A DNA stretch of 64,000 nucleotides from Apodemus sylvaticus (GCF_947179515.1 NC_067488.1:35431842-35495841), one strand, 5' to 3'. Numbered from the stretch's first letter, positions 1 through 12,290 are shown. Notes: generated by a model not told the origin, from the letters alone. Program-made: numbers and translations.

Positions 1-1010
1 CATTTCTGTGAAGACAAGACTTCTACCAGGCTCCAGGCCAGGCATGTTACCTGAAAAGTCTCATTTGCTTATCCAAACTCCTCTCTTAGGTAATAGAATG
101 ACCCACTTTTTTACATATATGAAGATGAAGGCTCAGATAAGTGAGATTACTTGGCTAGAGTCTCGCAGCTAACTCAGCTGACTTGTGAGCTTAGTTTTGC
201 CTGATTTTGAAACTGCTGACTTTTGTAAATTAACATTATCAGAACCATAAATGGAAGACTTTTCCCAACCATACTCATAGCCACTGTGTAACTTGTGTTC
301 AGTCTTTTCTGATCCTGGGCTGGCCAGGACCCCATGGACGTCGTCTTCCCATGTATCATGAGATTTCATTTAACTGAACTACTGAATAGCTACCTAAATA
401 TTCTTGGGTTTGCCCTAAAAAGGATCCATGCTTTGTGATAGATCTTTTTATATGAGTCTGTAATTATGTCAACACAAAGAACATTTTTATTATTTCTAAT
501 GTGAATAGTTTCCAAAATTTATAAAGAATTGATGATAGGAAAAGAAGCCACCTTCTTTGATAAGGGAGATTTCCTGGGGAAGGAAGTCCATGCCAATAGG
601 ATGGTCCTTATTCCAGCTTCAAAATAAGAGGGGTTTCCTATCTAGATGTTTACCATTACTTAAAACAAAAACTCCTCAGCATGCAATGTCCTTGATACCA
701 GGGTATTATTTCCCCCTAAACACACCAACATTGTGGAGGTGACCTAGCATGCTGTCCCTATGACAAAGCAGTACTTTCTTAAAAGGGCATTTGTGTCATG
801 GCTTTCCACTCATTATGGAGGGGACAAGATAGAAATGGGGTGGGGGGAGCAGCAGACCATGGTTGAAGCTTGTAGCAACCAGAGACAACTCGGTTCCCCT
901 CTTCCCTTGCTAGCATGGTAGCTGAAATCAAGTAGCTGCTCTTCTGTATCAGTCTGTCTTCTATGAGACAGGTCGATGGTGCCACATTCCTAGTATACTG
1001 TCTGACTGAT

Positions 1011-1350
1011 GTAAGGCGGATAGAATGAGAAGCATTAGTTTCTCATGGTTCTCATGATTCAAGATCAGCATGCCAACATGGCAGAGGTGGCAATATGGAG
1101 TAGAAGGAATAGAGCTGCCAAGGCAAGGTCAGTTCTCTCTAGCTGCTTGTTTCATAGGCCTTTGTGTACTGCATGTACAGAGACTGAGACCTGTAGGTCC
1201 TCCCTTTGCTTAAAGACATAAACTCATTCCATCATGCTCCACCCTCCTGACCTAATCTTCCCATAATTGCATTCCAAAGGTCCTACCCTTAAATTCTTTT
1301 ATAAAAGACTGGGGATTTAGGATATGACTCAGAACAGACACACTGTCAAG
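1011..1350 (-). repeat. MLT1-like (ERVL-MaLR) LTR fragment, antisense
   Basis: Order of recognisable words matches the reverse complement of MLT1-type LTRs: TTTCTCATGGTTCTCATGAT, later CTCCACCCTCCTGACCTAAT, CCAAAGGTCCTACC, and a terminal GTCCATAGCA. Family recognised from memory. It could be another MaLR subfamily. Confidence 0.5.
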
Positions 1351-1391
1351 TCCATAGCAAGCATAGGAGAAATACTTAAAGTGTAATAGCA

Positions 1392-1395
<4 letters not shown>

Positions 1396-1447
<52 letters not shown>
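1396..1447. repeat. (CA)n microsatellite, about 26 units
   Basis: Uninterrupted CA dinucleotide run of about 52 bases in intron 21. Confidence 0.98.
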
Positions 1448-1844
1448 ACTTGAGGCGCTGTGATGACATTTCTGTGAAGCTATAGAGGGTCAGGTACTAT
1501 CATGAACATTCCTCATTATTCCTCCTGAATCTAAAGCAGTATTGGTGGACTGATCTGTAGACTATGGGACAGGTGGATAGAGAAGTGTGCATCCCTAGAT
1601 CCACTTCACATTTACATTCATGGATGCTGAGAGGGGATGTGCATTTTAGACATTGGGCAATGCACTGGGATACAGGTCCTGCCTTCATGGAGTTTCCATC
1701 CAACAGGATACATGCAGTCACTAAGCACCAGCCCACAGGGAAATAGAAACACTAACCAAGCTTACCATAGTGAAGGAGAGGTTTCACCTCCAGGGACAAC
1801 TGTAGCATTGGACAAGACCGAGTTGGGGGTCCAGAGATGTTGTA

Positions 1845-2030
1845 GTCTGTTCAGGTTGCTATTTTAAACTATCATAAGCTGGGTAGATTTTACATGCAAC
1901 AGAACTCTGTTTCTCACTATTCTGGAGTCTGGAAGCTCAAGATGAAATTGCCATCAGGTTCAGTATCTATTGAAAATATGGTGACATTCTGAGTGTCCTT
2001 GTATGGTAGAAGGCCTCATCTCATACTAGA
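1845..2030 (-). repeat. MLT1-like LTR fragment, antisense
   Basis: Starts with GTTCAGGTTGCTATTTTAAA and continues through TTTCTCACTATTCTGGAGTC, the reverse of an MLT1-type LTR 3' end. It lies about 230 bp upstream of exon 22. Confidence 0.5.
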
Positions 2031-2263
2031 ATCATTGATGATTTCAAAATATGGGCTTCAGAGTCATTATGAAAGGTGCTCTATGGGCGACATGGGGTCT
2101 CAGTGGTGTTCTTTGCTGAGAGTGGGCACACTAAGAGCTTTCAGCCAGCGTGTCTGGGCTACCCATGTAAGTTTGATACCACCACAGGGGTCCTGGAAGT
2201 TGGAAGAGAAGGAGGGAAGCACAGAGTCCTGTAACTCATTGCTGTGTCCATCTGTTGTTCTAG

Positions 2264-2434
2264 GTGTCACTGACTGTCAGAAGGATGAGGCTGGCCTACA
2301 GTGTGACCAGAATGGTCAGTACCAAGCCATACAGAAGGAAAGGGACAGTGGAGACGTTTTCTGTGTGGACATCGAGGGGCAGAGAATCCAGTGGTTACAG
2401 ACTGAGGCTGGACTATCAGAATCTCAGTGTCTGA
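2264..2434 (+). CDS. Tg: Tg exon 22: thyroglobulin type-1 repeat 11
   Basis: A 171-nt exon, phase 1 at both ends, so skipping it would keep the frame. It encodes the eleventh thyroglobulin type-1 module. Visible motifs are VTDCQKDEAG, CDQNGQYQ, FCVDIEG and SESQCL. The usual CWCV core is FCVD here, which fits the shortened type-1B form with fewer cysteines. The first codon is a split Cys (T|GT, inferred from the family). The donor is CTGA|GTATGT, with A rather than G as the last exon base, so it departs from consensus. Human exon 22 has the same length and is known for in-frame skipping associated with the R1511X mutation. Confidence 0.95.
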   Translation: MSLTVRRMRLAYSVTRMVSTKPYRRKGTVETFSVWTSRGRESSGYRLRLDYQNLSV

Positions 2435-2807
2435 GTATGTACGGATGATTATATCCACTGTGGTTGCTGATATCAGGGTCTTTGGGACCTACAGTAAAGG
2501 ATTGCACATAGATTCCATTAGTTTCCTACTTTATTCCAAAAGTTTTTAGCCTATAAGGAAGTTAGAAGAACAGTGAAATGGAAATTTTTCCTGCACTTAC
2601 ACCGGTTAATATTTTGTGCTTTCTTTTACACTGTTGAAGCATTTGTAAATAAGTTTCAGGAATCACAGGAACACTACCCCTGAGTAATTTAGCAAGGAAA
2701 AGATGAATTTTCATGAAAGCTGACCTGCAGAGGCCTTCTCTCTTGTAGGAAGCTTGCCTCTGCAGGTCTGGGTAGCACATGACAGTGCATACACATATTC
2801 GCTCATT

Positions 2808-2810
<3 letters not shown>

Positions 2811-2852
<42 letters not shown>

Positions 2853-2861
2853 ACACACACC
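2811..2861. repeat. (CA)n microsatellite with one interruption
   Basis: CA run of about 50 bases broken once by a G at about 2848. Confidence 0.97.
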
Positions 2862-3019
2862 AAATTGTGTATTGAGTGAGAAGTGATTATTTCCTTAGGG
2901 TCAAAGCCATTATTCCTCTTCTTCAGCAAAATAATAGCAAACCTTAAACATTTATATTGGGAAGGGGGATGTGTACACACTGTGAAATTTAACAGAATTT
3001 TTCATTTTTGATTTATTAT

Positions 3020-3160
3020 TACTTTTTTATTTAATGTCTATGTGTGAATGCATATACACCACTGCATCTGTGTGTAGCTCAGAGAATCAAATCAGTTCTC
3101 ATCCTTCCATCAAGTAGGCTCAAGAATTGATTGAGATCATTGGGTAGTGCAGATGAGCCA
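3020..3160 (-). repeat. Possible B3-like SINE fragment, antisense
   Basis: Resembles the internal part of a rodent B2/B3 SINE in reverse: TGTGTGAATGCATATACACC followed by CAGAGAATCAAATCAGTTCT. Strongly diverged and weakly supported. Confidence 0.3.
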
Positions 3161-6100
3161 TCTCGAAAGTGCAGAAACATTTTTTCTCAGTTCCTCTTCT
3201 TGTGGGCAGGGCTAACACCACAGGACTTAGATGAAACTAGCAGATTCTTTAAGAGACCAAGAGGTGGCTTCTTTCCAGGTGCCTGCAGAGTGTCTACAGA
3301 AGTGGTGCCACATGCACTGCAGCCCTGCTGCTCATTGGCTACTCAGGGATTATTGGCTAGCTACTGTAAGCCCTCTTTGTCCATGCCATAGTTCAGTGTG
3401 AAGATGACCACACAATTTGTTAGACATTTGTAGCTTGTTCTACCCAGGGTTCAGAAGGACAAGGATGCTTTTATTAGCACCATAAGAAGTAGTCAGGAGT
3501 CACAGCTCAGCTGACAGCTAGAGAGGATGTCCCCAAGGCCCTGACTTCTGTACACTTTACAGGGCATTCAGCTTCTTTGGCAAAGCTGTAAGATTATTTT
3601 CCCTTGCAAGGTATTTCTGTGTTAACAAACAGCTATCCTGGGGGCAGTTTGTCCCTTCTTACCTAGGAAAGGAGCTTTCTTCTGAGAGGGAAAGTGCAGT
3701 CTCGCATTATATATTTTTTTCTAGAAGAAAACACACAGGCTTTAGAGTCCACCCTCCCCATTTCCTCACTGTGTCTCCTGTGTGCTTGCATTCTCTTTCC
3801 CTCGCGCTATCTCTGCCCAGGTCTGTGTGTTACCTTCACACACCCCAGGTCTTTTCTTCCTCCCTCATCCTCCTGTTCAATCCAGTGACTTCTCCGTGAT
3901 GATTTTACCATGGATATTTTAAGAATTAATTCTCTTCACACTGTGTCTCTTAAGTCTCTGTGGCTATATACCCCTCAGGAAAAAGAGAGAATACAAAATG
4001 GCACCAACACCCTGGGTTCCAGCCTCATTATAGTGTGAGTCCTTTTGGGACTACAGCTCACTCTGACTTGATGTAATCCAGAGCATGTACGTGATGACAA
4101 AATAGATGAATTCCTCCTGTTAGCTGGACTTCTACAAAACTGTGTCCTACAGGTCTGCCAGGAAGGAGAGTCCCTATGGCTTAAATTTCTGTGGCCAATT
4201 TCATAAGCCCTGTTACTTAGGAGTCCTCATAGTGGACAAACTTTGTTACCCATAGGTCAGTTCTTCCATGATATTTATTGAATTCTTATAACCAAGACAC
4301 TAGGTTTCTAAGAGGCTGAAAGTGTGCCTGAGGTCAGAGAGTTAGTGAGAAAATGTGATGTCAGGATGTGGGCTGAGGTCTTGCTCCAGAGCTGCTATGC
4401 TTTGTCCCGTGGCCTGGTGTCTCTGTCTTCAGTGTCTACAGCTGCGGATCCTGAGGATTTGATTTCTCTGTGAAGACTTGGCCAGTCTGCTCCCTACTTT
4501 GACTTGATTTACTCAGAGAGCTCACCTGACCCTGACCAGGGGAAGTTGGTCAAGTTTATCTTCTCTGAGCTTTAGATCTAGTCCCAATTCTATCCTTTCT
4601 GTGCTTCTGTGGACTATACCATATATCCAAACAGATTTTACAATAATGACACATTATCCCAGTTCCTCAGGATTGGAGTTATAGTGTTGCTCCCGTACTT
4701 GTCCATGCATCTACCTAGCCATCCAACTAGGCATCCACCCACCTACCCTTCTGAATGTAGGTGGTATCTCTGCCACTGTGCCAGCTTGCAAGGTTTCAGA
4801 TATGATCAGTGCATTCCCCTTATCCTGGAGGGTAATAGGCACATTCATAGCCACGGTTTGCAGTGCGGAAGCCATTGTCAGACATATGCTGTTTTAGCAT
4901 TAACCCCCAGGCTTCCTCTACAACATTCTAAAACTCTGCATCGATACACAGAAAGTATACTAACAGAACAGCTGAATCCCCAAATTAACTTTGACTTGTC
5001 CCTTTGCTCTGCTGGCAGTGAACTTCTTCATAGCAACCTCAGCACTGTGAAGATCCCCATTATCAGGAACCTTTTAAGTAGTCTCTAAGTAGAGAGATCA
5101 ATGTACTGTGCTTTTAGTAGGCTTTGCTAGAAATAGAAAGACCTGTATGGTTTAGCTTAACCTAGAACATGAACATGTAATCAGTATCAACCCAACCATA
5201 GTTACACTGTGGTATTTGCTAGACTGGGACTTCTGGAATATAAACTAAGCAAGAAGGAGTAGAAAAATGGAAAGAGAGTCAGGATCATGAACCTGGCAAC
5301 TTCAGGAACTTTGTAAACTCAGAAAATATTCTATTTCTTCATTTTTAAAAGTTTTCATACAACTATTTTTATTACTCACAAGCAAACACATTCATCCCCT
5401 GCTTTTCCTTTTCTCATCCCTGACTCTTCCAGTTAGTTCCTTTTGTTTGCCTTGATGACAGTCCTGCAGATTGCTTTCTACGGCAAAGTATCAGAACATG
5501 TAAGGCATGTTGTTTCTATAGTTACACTTCAGCATTTTTATGTTTTACATATGAAAGGCAAGAGAAGTCTACTTGGCATAGCCTCTGCTTTTTTCTGCTT
5601 CTTCATTTAAAGCACGGATGTATTGACCTGTGTAGACCAATGTAGATACAAGACTCATTCCTAATGGCTTGGATGTATATGACAATGAGCACCCACATTC
5701 AGATTTGTAATGATGACTGAATGTTCTTAAGGAGCTATAAATAACTTTTGTGTTTTCATAGAAACATGCAATGTATACACACTGGGGCTTCTGTGATTTG
5801 GAAGACAGGTCTCTTTGCCTGACGGTCACTCTCATGTTTCTACTCTTTGTGAGGAATGTCTTCCAAGCCATAAAGCTGAAGAAATTCAGTTTTTTTTTCA
5901 TTTGTCTAGTTCCATGAGCAGGTGGCTCTGTGAATCTCCCTAAATGGACCTCAAGTGTGTTGATGGTAGCTAGAGAAACAGATGATAACCTATCACTTAA
6001 GTAAATACAGTCTGAAAAAGGCAGGAGCTATGTGACACATCTCAAAATTTGAAAAAAGCTCATATGCACATGTTTGATTTGTCTTATGAAAATAGCTTGC

Positions 6101-6505
6101 CTCACTTCAGAAAGAATTCAGATTGTTTTAGGGGAGTGTATTTTCGATGTAATCATTATGCAACATAATTAGCATTTAAAGACAGGGAAAAAGATGCTTA
6201 CATAGGAAAAAATAGCAAGGAGAAAAGCCAAGATAAAAGGTCCAATATAAAGTTAGATCTTCCCTTTACTTCCTGAAAACAGGATAGGAAAAGGAGACAC
6301 AGCGAGTTACATTGCTGAGTACTGGTGGTGAGGCAGGAGGCTGAAGCTCCCACAAGGGCCATTGCTCCATGTGAGACACTTACATGTGAGGACAGGTCCA
6401 GTGGCATCTTGGCCATAATATAACTTTCTATCCTGACCTGATAATCACATGCACATGTCCTAAACACACTTCAGGCTTTGGTCTCACAGATCTGCTTAAT
6501 TCCAG

Positions 6506-6622
6506 TGATACGGAAATTTGAGAAAGCTCCAGAATCCAAGGTTATCTTTGATGCCAGTTCTCCTGTGACAGTCAAGTCCAGAGTCCCCAGGGATGACTCC
6601 CCACTGGTGCAATGCTTAGCAG
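6506..6622 (+). CDS. Tg: Tg exon 23: linker and start of type-3a repeat 1
   Basis: A 117-nt exon, phase 1 to phase 1, after acceptor TTAATTCCAG and before donor GTAAGT. It reads MIRKFEKAPESKVIFDAS at its start, where the first Met codon is split from exon 22, and ends PLVQCLA followed by the G of a split Asp. This matches the stretch between TG1-11 and the first type-3a repeat in human TG. The final QCL|x intron recurs in the other two type-3a repeats. Confidence 0.95.
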
Positions 6623-7734
6623 GTAAGTGAGCTGAGGGAATGTGTACATGGAGAGACAGAACAAACTCCACTACTCAGTATGATGAAAATTTTAATTAAT
6701 CAAAAACATCATAAGCAACTTGATTTATGAAATGTTTGTGCAATTTTTAACTTCTTTGTAGTTTATCTCATATCTACTAAGTGCCAAGAGTTGGACTGTG
6801 TGTTAGAAAATTGAAATCTAGCCATTTGTGTATTTTCATGCTCCCGGGTAACCTGTGTCCTGAGAGACAGGAGTAGCAAATCCTGCTCACCAGGCACTCC
6901 TTTCTATGGGGATCACGAGGAATCTCACAAACACCTCACAGTGATCCTAAGATATACACGAGAAGAAGGAATCCGGTGTGTGAATAGTTTGTTTAATGAC
7001 ATGGAGTTAGCAAGGGACAGGTTAGCAAATGCAAACCCGGGCTAGCGGATGTTAAAGCCTGCAAGAATGTCCACTTGCCTTCTTTAATGGCACTTTGAGT
7101 AAGTGTCTGCTTCGGATAATGTCCCCGCCTAGGCTAAGCTTATGCTCTTGCTCGTGTTGCAAATATAACACAAGGCAGGAAGTGGGGACTTAACTAAATT
7201 ATCTGTAGAACAAATAGTGTGTGTGTGGTATCTGGGTAGATGGTGCCAATGGGAAGGTTGGGCAGACAGGAGGAAGCAGCCCCAGAACAGCCAACTTGGT
7301 GTGTACCTATGAGGAAGACTTCTTCTTGCATAGGGCATTACACGTTTACCTACACCCTCTCAAACACAGCATGCTTTGGAGAGCAAGCAGCAGGCAGAGA
7401 GGAAAAGGAGGTGTCGAATTGTGTGGAGTGAGGCTAACAGAAAGAGCAAGGCCATCTGCTGGCACCACGAGATACTTTATTTAAGGAGGTGAAAGGCAAG
7501 GGGACAACAATAGAAGTTAAAGTGAGAATGCCATGTCAGCAGTGTTTGGTAAGACAGTCTTATAGAGAAAGGGGAGAAGGCTATCCCACTCATAGGCAGG
7601 CAGGATCTATAAATCAGTGGAGTTTGGATATCTTCAACCAGGAAACTTATTACCCATGGCTTTAGAGACTGGAGCCCTGAACACAGGGTTGGTAGCATTG
7701 CTCTGTCCTCAGTGTCTCAATGGTATCTTCTTGC

Positions 7735-7930
7735 TTTGTCTTCACACAGATGCCCCTGTGTATCGGTGTCCTGGTCTCTTCTCTATTAAGACAGGCTGTG
7801 ACCTTATTTCACATTGTTCAATTACCTCTTTACAGACCCTAACTCTAAATAATTATAGTCATATTCTCAGGAACTGGTGGTTATGACTTGAACATAGGAA
7901 TGGGAGGCATATTTATTCCCATAATAAGTA
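7735..7930 (-). repeat. MLT1-like LTR fragment, antisense
   Basis: Words in the order of a reversed MLT1-type LTR: TGTCCTGGTCTCTTCTC, TTCAATTACCTCTTTACAGA, CATATTCTCAGGAACTGGTG, TTATGACTTGAACATA. Confidence 0.5.
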
Positions 7931-8299
7931 TCAAGAGGCTGCTGCAAAAGGTCACATGACTATTTAAGAGGAAGGAACATGAAATGGCTGTGGCAGGGAG
8001 AAAGTTGTAGGAAAGCCATGTACCATAGAGAACAGAACAAAAGGGTGGGGAGGAAAAGGAAGAAGTGGGCTAAAGGGGCACTTGGGCATTGAGTGCTTGG
8101 GACATAGCAGCAGTGCTGGGTCTGGGTCAGCACAAATTAACCCAACCAGTCTGATATTGATCCAGAATAATTGTTGCTTTGACTGCCCTTGTTCCTGAGT
8201 TTGAAGTAGGGTCTTGCTTGCAGTGTTAATCAAGTTAATTTGATTGAAGGGCAGGAGTCTGTTAGAGCTAGGGATATGTGGGACTAATATCAGTCATTT

Positions 8300-8650
8300 T
8301 TCTTTTTTCTTTTTTTTAAATTGAGTATCTTCTTCATTTACATTGCCAATGGTAAAACCTTTCCCAATTTCTCCCTCCCAAAAGCCCCCCTCCCCAATGA
8401 TTCCCTACCCTTCCTCCCTCCCCCTGCCTCCATGTATATGCCCCTCTACCCAACACAGTCCCACTTCCCCCCTAATTCCCCCCCACCCCCCACCCCGGTC
8501 TGTTTCCCTTTGTTGTAGCCTCTATTGAACCTTTACCTGACCAAAGACCACTCCTCCCACTGATGCCCAAAATGGCATTCCTCTGCCACATTTTTGGCTG
8601 GAACCATGTATACCCCTTGGTTGATTTTCTTGAGTTGTAATGGAACAAGC
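8300..8650 (-). mobile_element. Antisense L1 (Lx-type) 3'-end fragment
   Basis: A T-rich start (reversed poly-A) is followed by CATTTACATTGCCAATGG, a C-rich tract (reverse of the G-rich L1 3' UTR) and CTCCTCCCACTGATGCCCAA, which is typical of old rodent L1 3' regions. Boundaries are approximate. Confidence 0.5.
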
Positions 8651-8734
8651 CATTTGTTGGTTGAAAGACACTGTTTGCTTTCTAGTGCCCAGTTAATGTG
8701 GGGCATCATGGAAGAAGAAATATGTCTTGAGTGA

Positions 8735-8767
<33 letters not shown>

Positions 8768-8789
8768 TGTATGGGTGTGGGTGTGTGTG
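8735..8789. repeat. (GT)n microsatellite, imperfect
   Basis: GT run with AT and GG interruptions, about 105 bp upstream of exon 24. Confidence 0.95.
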
Positions 8790-8893
8790 AATAGTGGGGA
8801 GATGTACGTGATGAGGGTAAGGACAGACTGTGGGCTTCTCCCACACTCAGCATATCTGAGAGCTTAAAGGTAACTCTACTGTGGCACTTGCAG

Positions 8894-9009
8894 ATTGTGC
8901 AGATGATGAGGCCTGCAGCTTCCTCACAGTGTCCACAATGGGGTCAGAGGTTTCATGTGATTTTTATTCTTGGACAAGGGACAACTTTGCCTGCGGAACT
9001 TCTGATCAG
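8894..9009 (+). CDS. Tg: Tg exon 24: core of type-3a repeat 1
   Basis: A 116-nt exon entering in phase 1 and leaving in phase 0, with donor CAG|GTAAGC. It reads DCADDEACSF, then VSCDFYSWTR and NFACGTSDQ. The regularly spaced cysteines are the hallmark of the thyroglobulin type-3a repeat. The asymmetric phase means this exon cannot be skipped alone without a frameshift. Together with exon 25 (225 nt) it forms a symmetric phase-1 block, equivalent to single exons 31 and 37 in the later type-3a repeats. Confidence 0.95.
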
Positions 9010-11123
9010 GTAAGCCAAGACAGCTTCCTGTCTCTATGGAACCATTCAAGTGGCCCCTGTGCTTGCAGATTTTGAATCTGAGAATGGTAGCTGTGGTGGG
9101 CCAGAGCTGCTAAGGAAGAGACAGCAGGATCAATGTGGCATCTGTTAATCAGGATGGTGCCTTAGTGTGCAGTAGCCTCGTTGTCCCCTGCCACTACTTA
9201 TCTCAGAAGGCAGCTTGGGTCCCCCTGCTAAGGGGTTATTGTCCAGATCCCAGAGTACCATCTGACCTCTGAGTTCTGAGCACCAGCCCTGATTTTATTG
9301 TAGAAGTCAAGTGTGATTATGCTGTAAAAATTAAAAAAGGTTATACATTCATCAGAAAGAAGTTCACAGGATTGCTGTTTTTACTGCAAAAGCTTTTGGA
9401 AGATAGGAAACTTTAGATGGTACCATTGCATTAGAATAGAAGGCCATCCAGTCAAAATCAGTTCTCAGTCTCAGGGTCCCTAATGCCTCATCTTGCAAGT
9501 TTCCTTCTTCTCTGTACATTTACATTCTTCTGGGGCCTTTTAGAAAAATGTCTATATATTGAAGTCTCTTTTAGTTTGTGTGTGTGTGTGTTGACACAAT
9601 AACCCTTCTTTTCTTCCCTGACTTCCTCATGAGTTTTGCATATCTGTATCTTTTTAGTGTGGTAGCAGTTTTGAATTCTCATCCATACTGGGCATTGCAT
9701 GTGCCTGTTCTCTGTGCACATGTGTCAGAATGTTCATGAGTGGTGCCCTGCAGGATGGATAGAGAGGGCTTCCCAGAGTTTTAGCAGCTTATTAGATGTA
9801 AATGAAATGCTGGCAGGACACAGATGCAAATATCAGTCCCTACCACTCATTTCCTACTGTTTAGCTTCCAGGTCCTTCAGATAACCCACGTAGTAACACA
9901 TGATTATATACCCACATCACAGGGAAATTGTATGGATTGAAGAATCCCTCAGGAAAAATCACAGGACAATTTCTGCTCTGAGCATTACTATAACAGATAC
10001 CACATGTGTTAATGTTATTCCCCTCCTCCAATCTCTAACCAGGCCAGCAGGAAGTTTTACAGGAAGTCTTGCATGGGGGAACCTTTGTTAAGGTTCCTCC
10101 CACGGCCCTGTGATGTCAGTGCAGTAATGCATGGGTGGGGTTCGGATGTTGGTTACATATGATTGGTCCACCTGGTTCCAGTCTAGGCCTCCATTCCCAA
10201 CAGCTCTCATAGCCTCCCCGCCTCCCCCCTCTCCCTAGGTTCTTTGTCTCCAACTCCTTTGGGATTCTGGAGCTGCAGTGCAGGAGTTCGGTCTCCTAAG
10301 TTCAGCCATCCCCCTGCATCTTATGGTTCCTGCCCAAGCAGGGCACAACTAGAAGGGATGAGAGAGGGACTTCCACTGCTCTGGGTTTCTATTTTGGTCA
10401 TTTTGAGGCATTCATAGCCCCTTCTTTTAATGCTCTCCGTGGTGCTTCAGTCCATCCTCAGGCCTCTTCAAGTGCCTTCAAGTAGCTGGTATTTTAGTCT
10501 TTGCCCCCTATAAAGCCCTCTTGGGAAATGTCATGACTGGCAACCCTGAGGAGGGGCAAATACGGTACGAAAAACATGGATGAGTATGGTCAGCTTTGTC
10601 CTACCCACTCACCTGTGGAACTGCTGAGAGCAAATCAGAAGAGAGAGCCATAGCGACCAAGAACGGCAGGCGCTCTGGAGGTCCGGCTGAGCTTTCTAAG
10701 CTTCAAAATCTGCCTGTGGGCAGAGCACCTGCAAGGCCTCCCCTGAGCTGACTCGTCCCGCCTCCCGTCTCTGGCCACTTCCCATCTCACTGGACAGAAT
10801 TCCTGGTCTTTAATTACAGCCCCATCCACATTCAGTTTTTCTGGGAAGCTCTCCTCCATTCTCCTTCTCCATAGAATCACTCACTGTCACCCCTGTAACA
10901 GACTCTTCTCCAGTTGTACATCTATGTACAGCCGCCATCACTGTAGATGGGAGTTTACTGCTCTCATGTGTGGCCCTCCTAAGGCCAGGAAAGCTTAGAA
11001 CCAGATGTCCTCATTTTCCTTGTAGCCACTCGATGACTGTGGTCAGAGTTTGGTAAGTATATGTTGAACGTCTTTGAACTATGGGAAATACTGGATGATA
11101 ACGGGGCCCTTTTCCACTCCCAG
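9010..11123 (+). other. Tg: Intron 24
   Basis: No exon recognised. There is a short (GT)n near 9582, and a GC-richer block from about 10070 to 10960 with several CpGs that I cannot assign to a family. The intron ends with the acceptor TTTTCCACTCCCAG. Confidence 0.8.
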
Positions 11124-11232
11124 GGACAAGATACTGTGGGCAGCCTGAAGGCAACCAGCTTCGGAAGCCTTAGGTGCCAGGTGAAAGTGAGGAATGGTGG
11201 CAAGGATTCTCTGGCTGTGTATGTGAAAAAAG
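11124..11232 (+). CDS. Tg: Tg exon 25: end of type-3a repeat 1
   Basis: A 109-nt exon, phase 0 in and phase 1 out, donor GTAGGT. It reads GQDTVGSLKATSFGSL, then RCQVKV and AVYVKKG. The TSFGSLRCQVKV stretch is shared exactly with human TG as I recall it, which fixes both frame and gene. It closes the first type-3a repeat. Its 3' boundary, a split Gly codon in phase 1, is also where type-3b repeat 1 begins. Confidence 0.95.
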
Positions 11233-11869
11233 GTAGGTTGGTGATGCTTGGAGCTCCCCGTGATCGTCTGTGAGGAGGTTACTGGCTGTCCCCTCACCTC
11301 TCTCCATGCATGAGAGCTCTTCTCCCCGATCCCACCTGAAGTAGCCTCAACCCACCTGCCCTCTGCAGACAGACAGTGGCCTCCCAGCAGCTACAAAAGG
11401 TTTTCTGTAACATTCATCTGAGCCATCAGTTCTGGTTTTTATCCCAGTCTTCTGGAGCTGTGAGTCTCATATAGCAGAAACCAAGGAACCAGTGTTAACA
11501 TGGGCACAGTGCAGGCAGGCACGCAGCCAGCTTGGCCCTGGTACATGTGTACCAAGGCCTTCACCCTGTTTCCGTGTGGCATTCCAGAGTATCCTGGCTT
11601 AGCTCCCTGCAGCCATGCCTCCCAGGCCTTCTGACTTCTTCGTCTTCTTTCTTTTTGCCAAACATCTCCCACCACCATATAGACTGAAGGGATTTCTATT
11701 CCATCTCTATGCTCATGAAACCCTCTCTGGTTGCACTGTGCATGTATATCACCTGGGAGATGGTAGATTTTGAGGCTATTTATGAGTTAGGCTAAGATAT
11801 CAAGGTCTTTTTTAAAAAATATTTGTTAATTGACCTGGTATTTCTTTTGTTGTTTAGTTTTTCCTTTTA

Positions 11870-12290
11870 TTGAAAATAGACGTTCTTCTCATATAATGTA
11901 TTTTATTATTATCTATTAGACAGCTTTTTGCTCTCTTTTTTTTCCTTTTTTCAACTTATTTATACTCACTTTACATTTTATTTACAGCCCTCCTTCCTCC
12001 CAGTCCCCCCCACAGCCCATCCCCCATCACCTCTCCCCTTCACCTCTGAGAAGGTGGAGGTCTCTCGTAGGGAACCAACCCATTTTGGCACCTCATTAAG
12101 TATATCCTCTCCCATTGAGGCCAGACAAGACAGCCTAGCTTGGGGAACAGGATCCATGAGCAGGCAATGGAGTCAGGGTAAACTCCTGTTCCAGTTCTTG
12201 GAGGACCCACATGAAGACCAAGCTGCACATTTGCTGCAAGTATACAAGGGCCTAGGTCTTGTACACTGCCTGTTTGTTTTCTAATGAGAG
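11870..12290 (-). mobile_element. Antisense L1 (Lx-type) 3'-end fragment
   Basis: T-rich start, then CTTTACATTTTATTTACAGC, a C-rich stretch, TTGAGGCCAGACAAGACAGC and ACCCACATGAAGACCAAGCT. These are reverse complements of the 3' UTR words seen in sense at 59400-59715. A and T runs at the left end make the boundary approximate. Confidence 0.65.

Larger units (their letters stand above)
1..2263 (+). other. Tg: Intron 21 (3' part)
   Basis: No exon seen. It holds two antisense MLT1-like LTR pieces (about 1011-1350 and 1845-2030) and a (CA)n tract. The acceptor before exon 22 follows a T-rich tract ending in TTCTAG at 2258-2263. Confidence 0.85.
2435..6505 (+). other. Tg: Intron 22
   Basis: No further exon recognised in about 4.1 kb. 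It contains a (CA)n tract, a weak B3-like SINE near 3.0-3.15 kb, and otherwise anonymous AT-rich sequence. Open frames such as 4609-5088 have no splice context or recognisable protein. Confidence 0.85.
6623..8893 (+). other. Tg: Intron 23
   Basis: No exon recognised. It contains an antisense MLT1-like piece (about 7735-7930), an antisense L1-like 3' end (about 8300-8650) and a (GT)n tract, ending in the acceptor CACTTGCAG. Confidence 0.85.

Noticed and set aside
4609..5088. 159-codon open frame on +
   Set aside because: No homology recognised and no acceptor/donor pair in the right phase between exons 22 and 23, which already join in frame.
11033..11060. A GACTGTGGTCAGAG/TTTGGTAAGT segment resembling a donor upstream of exon 25
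   Set aside because: No in-frame coding match, and exon 24 joins exon 25 directly in phase 0 with conserved protein sequence.
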